Shown here: positions 43,202 to 51,595 of the stretch, piece after piece
Numbering within the stretch: position 1 is the stretch's first letter
Layout of the letters: every line of letters starts with the position of its first letter
Assembly: GCA_020632975.1 (NCBI GenBank)
Contig: JACKEL010000012.1
Span: forward strand, 62,001-126,000
Length of the DNA stretch: 64,000 nucleotides
From: Myxococcales bacterium
Lineage (GTDB): Bacteria > Myxococcota_C > UBA6777
Direction of reading: 5' to 3'
Translations under genes and position numbers: made by a program
The notes under the pieces: generated by a model
The model's input: only the letters and a program-made list of their open reading frames with translations
The model's database searches: none
Told to the model about the DNA's origin: nothing

Positions 43202-43360
43202 ATGAAGAAGCTTGCTATGGTATTTGGTTTGTTGTTTGCTGTTGGTTTCGCTTCGGTTGCAGTGACTGGTTGCCCCGCACCCACCACTACTGAAAAAGCT
43301 GCTGAAGCTACTGCTGAACAAGCTGCTGAAACCGTTGCAGATGGTGGCGCAACTGAGTAA
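43202..43360 (+). CDS. Small lipoprotein (52 residues)
   Basis: MKKLAMVFGLLFAVGFA then the lipobox VTGC at about residue 22, followed by a short Ala/Glu/Thr-rich tail (EKAAEATAEQAAETVADGG). AGAAGGAGA precedes ATG 43202. Its own terminator follows, and a hairpin CACCCG/CGGGTG (near 43150-43170) lies in the leader. Such short abundant lipoproteins often coat the outer membrane; that role is a guess. Confidence 0.8.
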   Translation: MKKLAMVFGLLFAVGFASVAVTGCPAPTTTEKAAEATAEQAAETVADGGATE

Positions 43361-43384
43361 TCAGTTCGTTCCTCTCGGTTTCTC

Positions 43385-43412
43385 AAAGGTCCCTTCGGGG
43401 GCCTTTTTTTTT
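43385..43412 (+). terminator. Terminator of the small lipoprotein gene
   Basis: AAAGGTCCC pairs with GGGGGCCTTT around TTC, followed by a run of nine T. It starts 25 nt after the stop codon. The strong run suggests a short, well-expressed transcript. Confidence 0.85.
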
Positions 43413-43509
43413 GCCTTTTTGCGAGAAAAGCGTGTTTGGGAAGGGGGATGTTGCAGGTTGCTTTGATTTTGTGAGAGCAGCGAGATGTCCCAAATATCGA
43501 GCGGGTGGG

Positions 43510-44178
43510 TCAGCGTTCGAAGCGTCTGGGTTCGAGATGTAGGGCTTCTGCGATGGCGAGAGCGATGGGGGCTGCGGCTTCTTGTGGGGAAGGGGCTTGG
43601 GGGAAGGTTTGGTGAAGTGACGCCACGCCTTTTCCTACCAAACCGCAAGGGACGAGCAATTGGAAGAGATCGAGATCGGTTTGCAGATTCAGCGCGAAGC
43701 CGTGCATGGTCACATCTCGATGGATGTGGAGGCCAAAGGCTGTGATCTTTTGATCTTTGATCCAGATTCCTGGGTATTTTTCGTCGTAACGTGCGTCAAG
43801 ATCGAAGCCTTGGAGATAAGAGATGATCGCACCTGCGATCTTCTCAACGAACGGGTACAGCGAGAGTTTCCTGTCTTTTAAGTTGACGATCAGGTAACCC
43901 ACAAGTTGTCCTGGGGCGTGCAAGGTCGCGTCTCCACCACGATCTGAGCGGATCAGTTCAACACCTTTTTGCTCAAGGAGCTGGGGAGAAAGCAGCAGGC
44001 TTTGTTCACCGCGCAGACGCCCAAGCGTGATGGTTGGGGGATGTTCGAGCAAGAGTAGCGTGTCAGGGATTTGTTGTTGGATGCGTTGTTGGCGCAGTTC
44101 TTTTTGCCATGCCCACGCCTCTTGGTAAGGGACAAGGCCAGGGGTGGTCCACTGAAGGATGTCTTTTGGGTGTTCCAT
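43510..44178 (-). CDS. lipB: Octanoyltransferase (lipoate biosynthesis)
   Basis: Moves octanoyl groups from ACP to lipoyl domains. 222 residues. LLLLEHPPTITLGR, SDRGGDATLHAPGQLVGYLI (usual RGG.xTYHGPGQ, here altered but recognisable), KITAFGLHIHRDVTMHGFALNL with the catalytic Lys, and LVPCGLVGKGVASL with the catalytic Cys. ATG 44178 gives the family length. No lipA is adjacent. Confidence 0.95.
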   Translation of the reverse strand: MEHPKDILQWTTPGLVPYQEAWAWQKELRQQRIQQQIPDTLLLLEHPPTITLGRLRGEQSLLLSPQLLEQKGVELIRSDRGGDATLHAPGQLVGYLIVNLKDRKLSLYPFVEKIAGAIISYLQGFDLDARYDEKYPGIWIKDQKITAFGLHIHRDVTMHGFALNLQTDLDLFQLLVPCGLVGKGVASLHQTFPQAPSPQEAAAPIALAIAEALHLEPRRFER

Positions 44179-44244
44179 GAAGACTACCTATGATGCCCGA
44201 GTATCGGGGATGATGAGGGGAAGGCAGGATAGGGTGTCGAGGTG

Positions 44245-47200
44245 TTAGTGCTTGCCTTGGAGGATATTGGCGACTTCGCTTTTGACGACTTCGTTGGGGT
44301 CGTTGACGAGGCGCGCAAGAAGCTCGTGAGCTTCGGGTGTATTGATCTTATGGAGTGCTTTGACCGCGCGGAGACGGATGAGCCAGTTTTTGTTTTTGAC
44401 TTCGCGTTCTAGCAGAGGGATCGCGGCTTCGCCGATGCGTGCGAGTGCTTCGGCTGCGATCTCCCACTCATCACCGCTGCGAAGTCGTTTGATGATGGCC
44501 TCGATCGCGTGCTCTGAGCGCATGTTGCCCAAAGCGAGGATGGCGGCAGAGCGTTGATCTGGACGTGGCAGGTGGAGCCACGAAAGCAAAAGGGGCTCTG
44601 CTTCTTTGCCAAACTGTGTGAAGGCTTCGGCAAAATCGCGGGCTTCTTGTTCGTCGAGTTGGGGGAAGAAGGACGCGACTTGGTCGATGTATTCGACATT
44701 TTCGGGGCGACAAAGCGCGGTCGCTGCTTCCTGCCGATTTTGGGGATTGTTAAGGAGTTGCAACAGATCCGCGGGAGTCATCTCTTGGAAATCTTCGAAG
44801 ACCTCGAAGTCATCGACTTCTTCGACATCGATCTCTTGTTGGCTTTGCTCTTGTGCGAGACGTTCTGCGTGTGCTGCAAGTTCTTCGATATCGCTGTCGA
44901 TCTCGATGCTGTAACGGTCACAATCGTCGATCAAGTGTTGCCAGTTTTCGAGGTTGTCGAGTGCTGAGAGGTCGTTGGGCTGGCGGATTTGCAGGTTTGT
45001 CTCAGCAAAGTTGCTGAGGAGTTTGCGCAGAAGATCAGGGCGTGAGCTTCCAAATTGGAATTGGATCGCGAGATCAAGCATGTGATCGCGTAGTGCGATA
45101 CCAAAGTCGATACAAGCGCGGAGTACGCGTTTTTGGATCTCGCGGAAGTAGGTCAGCGCGAAAGACTTGATCGAGATAAGATAGTCAAATTGCTCACGTT
45201 CTGACCAGTAAGAGACGATCCCAATCGCGAGGCGCGCCATCGCAGGAGAAGAGATCTCCACAAAAGAGTCTTGTTGGAAGTTGTGACTCATCTTGCCGAG
45301 GCGATCGTAGTTTTCTTCTTGGAACTCGTCGATCGAAGCGTCGAAGTCGAGTTGGTTGGCGGGGAGGGCGGACTGCCAACGACGGGCTTCTTCGAGGACG
45401 TATTCGACGTTTTGTTCGAGAGGTAGGTACACTTGGAGATCGCGGTAGACAAGGTGTTGTTCATTGCAAAGGTTGATTTGCAACGTGAACTCTTGGCTAA
45501 GAAGATCGAAGAACATCACAGCTTGCGTGTCTGCGAGATCCACGGGGCAAGCGAGGATGTGTTGGAGGACACCTTCAGCATCTTCAAAAGCCAAAAGACA
45601 CATGATTAGCGGGTAAGAACGAACACGATGAAGTTGCAGATAGAAGTGTGCGCGTCCGCCGCGATCGAGGATGCGAGACTGGCTCAGTGGGCAAAGGAAG
45701 TGGAGCGAGGCGATCTGTTGGGCAGGATCGATGCTGTACCAAAAAGACTGGCCACTTTGTTGCCATGCTTTTTTGTCCGCAGGGGCTGCTTTGGGCGGAT
45801 GAACTTCGGCGGATGCGCTGATGCCTTCGCCTACAGTCGTGCGGATGGCCGTGGCGGTGCGTTGTTTGTTTTGTCGCATATCGGCCAAAGATGAAAGTGC
45901 AGGGCGCGCAACCGTCGGAACATCGGGGATAAAGTCTTCTCGCGTTTGTGCCACAGGGTTTACACCGCGAAGGGCGGGGCGTGTCATGGCTTCGGAAGGA
46001 TCTTTGGTGATGGGTGTGTCTTCGCCAAGTCCGAGAAGGGCGGAGAGTCGGTCTTGTTCGCGTTTGGGATCGAACTGGCTCTCTACGTTGGGAAGTGCGC
46101 CAATCCCCATCAGTCCATCAAGATTGGTTTCATCGCCTTGGAGGGAGGATAGAAGATTGGTGGCTTCTTCGGATAGACGGGAGATTTGTGTTGCTGGCTC
46201 AGACTCGACATCATCCAAGATCGAGACTTCTTCGATATCTCCAGCGTCGACTTCTTGGACATCATCGACCTCAACGCCCAAGACAGCGCGTGCTTTGCGC
46301 TGATCTTCCTCAGATACAGGCATCATCAGCGTGGGGGGAGCCTCGTCAAGCTCGTCCTCTTGCGCTGCTTTGTTGGGGTCGAGTTTTCCAAGGGGTGCTC
46401 CAGGGAGGCTCGAAAGAGAAGGCGTCGAAGCTGCGGGCGCAGCGATGGCGCTGGGAGGTGCAGGAGCCATCGCTGGTTTGAGCGATGTATTGGTGATCTT
46501 GGGCAAAGCTGGCGCAGCGGGGATTCCTGCTCGCGATGGACTTGCAGGGGGTTCCGTTCTTGGCGGTTTGTTCGAGGTTTCCAAGGCTGCCAGCGTGCTT
46601 GATGATGCATTTTGGGGCGTCATCGCATCCGAAGAGGGAGTGATGCGTTTTGAAGGAGCCATCGCGCCAAGATCCCCAAGGGATGGAGCTTCTGGGAAGG
46701 GAAGTCGCGCATTACTCGGTGAAGTGGGCGCTGGCTTAGACGGCGCAGGGCTCACTGCGGGAAGAGAGGGCGTGCTTGGGATATGGGGCCCTGCTTGTAG
46801 CATCTCGCGGCTGGCCTGTTGGACTTGGGGGCCAGGTGCGAACTCGATGTGCGGTTGCATCGCATAAGCGGGGACGATCGTGCGCGGTGTGACGCTCAAG
46901 TATTCAAACCACCATCGCATCACCAAGGGAACGCGATTGCGAAAAGCTTCAGGGACGCGAAGGACAACGCGTTTTTTGAACTCATCGTGGATCAACAAGG
47001 GACGAACAAGAGGCATCTCTTGGCCTGAAACGGGGCAGATTACCCATTCGGTTTTTTGAAGCGAAGGGTAAGAGCGTTCGTCTTGGACGCGCAAAGAACA
47101 ATGGACTTGGTGGGTTGAGACCACACCTGCATCGCTGATCATGCGTAACTGAGCTTGTTGTGTTTCAAAGAGGTCGGGGATGGAGCTTGCGGGTTGGGCA

Positions 47201-47286
47201 AAAAACGTTGGCCCTGGGAGTGCTTGAGGCCCTGTGGTGGGGAGACCGTAGGTCGGACAAAATGTAAGCATCGCTTTTTCCATCAT
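44245..47286 (-). CDS. Large cytoplasmic HEAT-repeat protein, unknown function
   Basis: 1013 residues, no signal peptide. Residues 1-160 form a domain with FCPTYG and WVICPVSGQEMPLVRPLLI, loosely like a CpXC domain that has lost Cys pairs. Then come a Pro/Ala/Ser-rich linker (about 165-320), an acidic stretch (about 335-395), a second globular domain (about 510-650) whose beta-rich layout echoes the first, a helical domain (about 680-800), and HEAT-type repeats (about 900-1010: AAILALGNMRSEHAIEAII, LARIGEAAIPLLEREV, RAVKALHKINTPEA). Such architecture suits a protein-protein platform. It stands downstream of a possible RNA transcribed in the same direction. Confidence 0.8.
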   Translation of the reverse strand: MMEKAMLTFCPTYGLPTTGPQALPGPTFFAQPASSIPDLFETQQAQLRMISDAGVVSTHQVHCSLRVQDERSYPSLQKTEWVICPVSGQEMPLVRPLLIHDEFKKRVVLRVPEAFRNRVPLVMRWWFEYLSVTPRTIVPAYAMQPHIEFAPGPQVQQASREMLQAGPHIPSTPSLPAVSPAPSKPAPTSPSNARLPFPEAPSLGDLGAMAPSKRITPSSDAMTPQNASSSTLAALETSNKPPRTEPPASPSRAGIPAAPALPKITNTSLKPAMAPAPPSAIAAPAASTPSLSSLPGAPLGKLDPNKAAQEDELDEAPPTLMMPVSEEDQRKARAVLGVEVDDVQEVDAGDIEEVSILDDVESEPATQISRLSEEATNLLSSLQGDETNLDGLMGIGALPNVESQFDPKREQDRLSALLGLGEDTPITKDPSEAMTRPALRGVNPVAQTREDFIPDVPTVARPALSSLADMRQNKQRTATAIRTTVGEGISASAEVHPPKAAPADKKAWQQSGQSFWYSIDPAQQIASLHFLCPLSQSRILDRGGRAHFYLQLHRVRSYPLIMCLLAFEDAEGVLQHILACPVDLADTQAVMFFDLLSQEFTLQINLCNEQHLVYRDLQVYLPLEQNVEYVLEEARRWQSALPANQLDFDASIDEFQEENYDRLGKMSHNFQQDSFVEISSPAMARLAIGIVSYWSEREQFDYLISIKSFALTYFREIQKRVLRACIDFGIALRDHMLDLAIQFQFGSSRPDLLRKLLSNFAETNLQIRQPNDLSALDNLENWQHLIDDCDRYSIEIDSDIEELAAHAERLAQEQSQQEIDVEEVDDFEVFEDFQEMTPADLLQLLNNPQNRQEAATALCRPENVEYIDQVASFFPQLDEQEARDFAEAFTQFGKEAEPLLLSWLHLPRPDQRSAAILALGNMRSEHAIEAIIKRLRSGDEWEIAAEALARIGEAAIPLLEREVKNKNWLIRLRAVKALHKINTPEAHELLARLVNDPNEVVKSEVANILQGKH

Positions 47287-47528
47287 CTCAAGTAGCTTGA
47301 CGCGCTTCGAGCAGGCACCAAGGTTTCGTTGGCTGTAGGGCTTTCAACTGCACGCTTTGCATTGTGTTGCGGGAAGATAGGCAGAATTGAGCGGGCGAAA
47401 GAGTTAACATAGGGAACCCCTGCTGTCAAGCAGGGAAGAGGCTGAAAAGGGCCTTGCTTGTGGCGTGTTTGGTTGGCTGTCATTGGACTTCTGTGGGACC
47501 AAACACGATGGAAAGAGGCTGATAGACA

Positions 47529-47561
47529 AAACCCCGTTTGCATGGGGCACAAGCGGGGTTT
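47529..47561 (-). terminator. Terminator-like hairpin
   Basis: AAACCCCG (47529-47536) pairs with CGGGGTTT (47554-47561), extended inward by TTTG/CAAG. On the minus strand it is followed by TTTT, which fits termination of a transcript coming from about 48.1 kb. Confidence 0.55.
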
Positions 47562-47863
47562 GGGGAAAAGGTAGCGTTAACTGATCTCAAAGGGTGTTGG
47601 AAAACCTCTCATGGGGGTTCTTTCGCAGTGTGGCCGGCTCGTTTTTACGGCGGAGTGGTTCGTGGGGTTTTGAGGATTCTCTTTTGATAACGGGAGGTTA
47701 GGTTTTTGGGCGTGGCCCGATTCGCTGTCGTCCGCCTGTTCTTGGATGATCCAGAGGCGGTGGCGGTGGGCGATTTGTGATCACGGTGGGGTTGGATGTC
47801 CTCGGTAGTGCGCAACGTGCTAGATAGCATCGCGCATCGACTATGTGGGGGGGATTACCCTTT

Positions 47864-48013
47864 TTATCTTCGCGCTTTGTAGCGCTTCCCCACAGTGCGG
47901 GATGCGTTCTTACCGCTTTTCTTCCCTGGCTCGTATGACGGCCTGGCCTTCTGCTTCTTAAGGGCTTCCTTAGCACTCTTGAGTAACCTGTCTCCTAGGT
48001 GTTCGTATCTCAA
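47864..48013 (-). CDS. Cryptic Lys-rich small ORF
   Basis: 49 codons from a TTG at 48013 (the open frame extends 12 codons farther without a start). The product is very basic: LLKSAKEALKKQKARPS, then EPGKKSGKNASRTVGKRYK and ARR at the end. No ribosome site is visible. It could be the end of a decayed gene, a small nucleic-acid-binding protein or chance inside an RNA. Coding status is doubtful. Confidence 0.2.
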   Translation of the reverse strand: MRYEHLGDRLLKSAKEALKKQKARPSYEPGKKSGKNASRTVGKRYKARR

Positions 48014-48115
48014 ACACTTAAGCGGAGAAACCCTTGCGGGAACAACCGCTTACCGAAGTAAGCACACGTTGTCAGGTAGCCTACCTTGTTTTCCTTTTTC
48101 AAAGAGCGAGTTTGT

Positions 48116-48143
48116 TTTATACCATACAAAAAAACAGTTTCAA
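48116..48143 (-). promoter_or_regulatory. Minus-strand sigma-70-type promoter
   Basis: Read on the minus strand: TTGAAA (plus 48138-48143), a 16-nt spacer, TATAAA (plus 48116-48121). The predicted start is near 48109. There is no convincing gene for 800 nt downstream. Confidence 0.6.
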
Positions 48144-48436
48144 TGTTTTCTTTTGTTTCGTTAGGTAGATGCGGGCAAGCGGAGCATCTTGAGGTGTGAG
48201 GGGGGTCGTTTTGAAGAGGGCTGTGGTTTCGTTTGCGCTTGTGGGGTTCAAGTTGTATGCTTGCGCGATGTGAAGAGATCGTGTGGGCGATTTGGCCGTG
48301 TATCTCTTCACTTTGGGTGTTTTGTCGTCTCGAAAAAGCAAGACCTTTTGGGTTGCGGTGTGGGTTCTTTGGATTGTTGCGCCAAAAGTTGCGGTCTTGA
48401 TGGATGTGGGAGGCTTTTGTGAAGGACGCATCGCGG

Positions 48437-49816
48437 ATGATGTCGGATTTCCCTGAAAGTTGGATCGCCGAAGTTCACGAACGGCCCTTGTGCCGCTATC
48501 TACAGATACAACTGCGCCATCACAAACAAGGCGCAGCATCCGCTCGGATGCGCTTGGGTCCTCATGTGGCCGAAGACGATGGTGTGGTCTCGGAAGGTGC
48601 GTTGACCACATTGGGAGGATGGACTGCGCAACTTGCGATCTTGAGTCTCGTGGGACAAGGGAGGGCGATCGTTCCCCTCGAACATCGGATAAGTTTGCTA
48701 CAACCTGCGCGTTCTGGCGAAGTGATCGCGAAAGCGCGGGTCGAACACATGCGGGCACGGCTTGCGCATTGTAGTTATCGCATCGTCGATCAAGACGGCG
48801 AACTTGTCGCTGTGGGCGGCTTTTTGGCTGATGTGTTGCCAAGAGAGCAAGTCACAAGTCCGCGAGAACAGTTTGCCCGAGATACGGTGTCGCAAACGGA
48901 AGATGCTGCTTGGGCGGAAGATGGGGATGCTTCGTCGTTGGATATCTCGTCTGTTGCGGGCGAAAGAGAGCGCAAAGATACCTATGAGATCCCCAAGGTT
49001 GTTGCGCGTAAGAGCCCCACACTGGATGGCGACGCGACACTTCATCTTGCGGATGCTTCGATGGTACATGACGAACCCACCCACGCGGATCTTTCTCGCC
49101 TTCGCGATCGTGCCCTCAACAAGACGCTTGAGAGAAGTTCTCCGCTGTCTTCTCGTCCAGTCGAAGCAGGACTTCCTGATCTTGAAGAAGACGATGATTC
49201 CTTGGATGAAACAGTGCTTTCCTCTGTGGAGGCTTTCACAAAAAGCGCATCCTCTGGGCACAAACTCTCTTCTTCGCGTGTGCCTACGCTTGAGTGGAGC
49301 GCACCCAACAATCCCAATGCTTCTCACTCTGCTTCAAGTCTTCGTCAGACTGGGGCTTACGGTGCTCTTGAAGAAGATGACCTTCCTTCGATATCGACGC
49401 ACGAGGCCGAAGACACAGAGAAGTTCGTACGACCTTTGAGCGTTAGCGAGGATTACAACCCCCTCGATGATCACCAAGACACGGGGGAATTTGACGTTCC
49501 TCAACACCAAGATACAGATAAGTTTGTGTTGGGTTTTGTGGCAGAGGATACAGAACAGTTTCCGCGCTCGGGGAGTCCCGATGATACGCAAAAGATGGTC
49601 GTTGAAGAAAAGCCTTTGGAGACAGAACGTCAACCACCTCCCGCATGGCTTCAAGGTGAATTGGGGCGTCTACCCAAAAAGTCCATCTCTCGGCCTTTAC
49701 GCGACCATACGATGATCTCAAGGGTCGAAACCACGCGTCCCAAAGAACCACCTGCCAGTCTTCCCATCGAAGCTGACTTTTTCGATGATGATCCCAAGCT
49801 CCCGGGGAAACGGTGA
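48437..49816 (+). CDS. Hotdog-fold (PaaI-like thioesterase) protein with long acidic tail
   Basis: 459 residues. Residues about 1-145 resemble a PaaI/YbaW-type hotdog thioesterase (GVVSEGALTTLGGWTAQLAIL, PLEHRISLLQPARSGEVIAKA, RARLAHCSYRIVDQDGELVAVGG). The remaining 300 residues are acidic, Ser/Asp-rich and probably disordered. Near the end the motif D-T-x-x-[FM] occurs five times (EDTEKF, QDTGEF, QDTDKF, EDTEQF, DDTQKM). ATG 48437 follows AAGGA by about 10 nt. It overlaps the next gene by one base. A thioesterase fold with a large tail is unusual; the substrate is unknown. Confidence 0.75.
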   Translation: MMSDFPESWIAEVHERPLCRYLQIQLRHHKQGAASARMRLGPHVAEDDGVVSEGALTTLGGWTAQLAILSLVGQGRAIVPLEHRISLLQPARSGEVIAKARVEHMRARLAHCSYRIVDQDGELVAVGGFLADVLPREQVTSPREQFARDTVSQTEDAAWAEDGDASSLDISSVAGERERKDTYEIPKVVARKSPTLDGDATLHLADASMVHDEPTHADLSRLRDRALNKTLERSSPLSSRPVEAGLPDLEEDDDSLDETVLSSVEAFTKSASSGHKLSSSRVPTLEWSAPNNPNASHSASSLRQTGAYGALEEDDLPSISTHEAEDTEKFVRPLSVSEDYNPLDDHQDTGEFDVPQHQDTDKFVLGFVAEDTEQFPRSGSPDDTQKMVVEEKPLETERQPPPAWLQGELGRLPKKSISRPLRDHTMISRVETTRPKEPPASLPIEADFFDDDPKLPGKR

Positions 49817-50604
49817 TGTTGGAGCGAGAGGACTTGGTTGCGATTGCACGGGAAGCAGGGGCGTTGTTGCGAGGCTTCTTTGGTCGTGTGGTTGCGATTC
49901 AAAAAGCGGACAAGACGCTCGTTTCGGAGGCTGATCGCGCCACAGAGGAACTGATCCTCTCTCGTGTTCGAGCGCTTGCTCCTGAACTTCCCATCATGGC
50001 TGAAGAGTCTTTTGCAAAAGGCTCTCGTCCCAAACAGACGGACTCTCCTTGGTTGTTTGCGATCGATCCGCTCGATGGAACGAATGCCTTTCTTTCTGGA
50101 CTGCCGATCTGGGGGATATCACTGGGACTTTTGTTTCATGGTGAGCCGTTTCGCGGTGTGCTGTACTTTCCGATGGTCGACGAACTCTACGAAGCCGATG
50201 AGACGGGGGCTTGGTGGCAAGGAAAAGCTTTGTCAGATCAGCCCTTCGTTTCTCCTGGGAGTCTGGCTCATGCTTCGATGTGTATGCCTTCAAGTTTGCA
50301 TCGTCTCTTTTCTGTGGATTTTGTAGGAAAAAATCGCAACTTTGGTTCGACCGCGTATCACCTTGGTTTGGTGGCGCGTGGTGCTGTGGTGGGGACCTTG
50401 TTGGAAGGCGTGCGGCTGTGGGATCTTGTGGGTGGGATGGCCCTTTGCAAACAAACCAAGCGGATCGCTCAAAGCCTCGATGGGAAGGACTTTTCGATGG
50501 AGCCCTTGTTGGATGGCTCTGTGCTTTCTGCACCTCTCCTGATCGCAGATGCATCGTCGATGTCTGCGTTGCTCTCGACGATTTCTTCTCGTTCGTGCGA
50601 CTAG
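49816..50604 (+). CDS. Inositol-monophosphatase-family phosphatase
   Basis: 262 residues. Metal-binding motifs IMAEES, IDPLDGTNAF (Asp-Pro-Leu-Asp-Gly-Thr) and VRLWDLVGG place it in the Mg-dependent IMPase/FBPase/CysQ/HisN superfamily. Which substrate (inositol phosphate, histidinol phosphate or PAP) cannot be told. The ATG overlaps the previous stop (TGATG), so it is translationally coupled to the hotdog-fold gene. GTG 49813 is an alternative start. Confidence 0.9.
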   Translation: MLEREDLVAIAREAGALLRGFFGRVVAIQKADKTLVSEADRATEELILSRVRALAPELPIMAEESFAKGSRPKQTDSPWLFAIDPLDGTNAFLSGLPIWGISLGLLFHGEPFRGVLYFPMVDELYEADETGAWWQGKALSDQPFVSPGSLAHASMCMPSSLHRLFSVDFVGKNRNFGSTAYHLGLVARGAVVGTLLEGVRLWDLVGGMALCKQTKRIAQSLDGKDFSMEPLLDGSVLSAPLLIADASSMSALLSTISSRSCD

Positions 50605-50644
50605 GTTACGTTGAGGTGTGGTTGGGGTGTGTTGAGAAGAGAGA

Positions 50645-51547
50645 CTAAGCTTTGGGAAAAGCGCAGGCTTGGGTCTCTTTGAAGGGATTGGGGAGATTGG
50701 AAAGAGAGAGCGGAGCGCTCTTTTGGCCATCTTGTTGGATGGTATGGAGCGTGTAGCCGAAGCCTTCGATGTACGAAAGCAAGTCGTGGGCTGACATCTT
50801 CATCGCTTTGAGGTCGTTGGGGGAGATCTCAAAGACGAGGATGGGACGATGTTTGCGCAGTGTGTTCTCTCCGCCCCGTAGGAAGGCTGCTTCCGCACCT
50901 TGGATGTCGAGTTTAATAAAGTCCACGCGCGTCAGGTTGTTGGCCTCGACAAAGTGGTCCAGTGTCTCCGCTTCGACCGTGAGTTTTTGGGATAGATGAT
51001 CGTTGTGATCGTGGATCGAGGCCATCCCTTGGTTGTGGACAGACTCTTGGGCGGCATGGATCGTCAAGGTACCGTTGTAGTCTGAAAAGGCCTTCTCTAC
51101 GATGGTACAGTTGGATTCGAGTTTGTTTGCTTGGATGTGTCTGCGCAGGCGTTGGATGATGTAAGGCACGGGCTCGATGGCGTACACGTGACCGTTGGGG
51201 CCTACGCATTTTCCGAGGTGTACGCTGAAGAATCCGATGTTTGCGCCCGCATCAAAGCAAACCATATCAGGTCCGATGTAACGCTCGATAAAACGGTGAA
51301 AGTTTGCTTCATATCCACCAAACGCGATCACCACGAGGTCGAGAAAGTAGTAAGGGTGGAGCAAAAAGTCGTTTCCCCACGTGTCTCGATACCACTGAAA
51401 GTCCTCTGGATGAGGGGGCGGACCTTGTTGGTAGATCTTTTGTGCCGCCTAGTAGATCAGGCGTTTGGGATAGACGATCGATGTTTTTCTGTTGACCAAA
51501 GCGAGCACATCAAAAGCTGTCTCAAAAAACTTGTGAGCAGGAAGCAT
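50645..51547 (-). pseudogene. FkbM-family methyltransferase interrupted by in-frame TAG
   Basis: The full frame would be 300 codons from ATG 51547 (AAAAGGA 8 nt upstream): 32 codons (beginning MLPAHKFFETAFDVLALVN), then TAG at 51449-51451, then an intact 267 codons. Codons after the TAG still read as good protein (QWYRDTWGNDFLL, then HPYYFLDL), and the methyltransferase fold follows: VCFDAGANIGFFS (SAM loop), HVYAIEPVP, FIKLDIQGAEAAFLRGG, LVFEISP. Family knowledge: FkbM enzymes make O-methylations of sugars or metabolites. It may be a fresh nonsense mutation, stop readthrough, or a restart at TTG 51364. A sequencing error is also possible. Confidence 0.8.
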
Positions 51548-51595
51548 CAGTGGGTTCCTTTTCTATAAAACGCGCAAAGCTTTCGTGAGCGCAGA

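Larger units (their letters stand above)
47528..48109 (-). ncRNA. Possible minus-strand RNA of about 580 nt
   Basis: Runs from the predicted start of the 48116 promoter to the 47529-47561 hairpin. Near the 5' end are hairpins GGTAG/CTACC (about 48075-48085), CTTAC/GTAAG with a TTCG-type tetraloop (about 48049-48062) and AAGCGG/CCGCTT enclosing CCC/GGG (about 48020-48051). Part may encode the short peptide at 47864. It could also be only a long leader of the HEAT-repeat gene. Confidence 0.3.
47287..48436. other. 1.1-kb region without a clear gene
   Basis: Between the HEAT-repeat gene (minus) and the hotdog-fold gene (plus). It contains, from right to left on the minus strand, a promoter (48116-48143), a set of hairpins (about 47990-48100), a short Lys-rich frame (47864-48013), a GC-rich middle part and a terminator-like hairpin (47529-47561). 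The far right (48160-48436) must carry the promoter of the plus-strand gene. No tRNA, rRNA, RNase P, tmRNA or 6S signature was found. Confidence 0.6.

Noticed and set aside
47287..48436. tmRNA, RNase P RNA, 6S RNA or rRNA fragment in the long gap
   Set aside because: No CCA-ending T-arm, no GAGGAAAGTCC-type core and no rRNA-like stretch was found on either strand.
50645..51364. Intact methyltransferase starting at TTG 51364
   Set aside because: The frame upstream of this TTG still reads as conserved-looking protein back to the TAG at 51449, and the better start with a ribosome site is at 51547.
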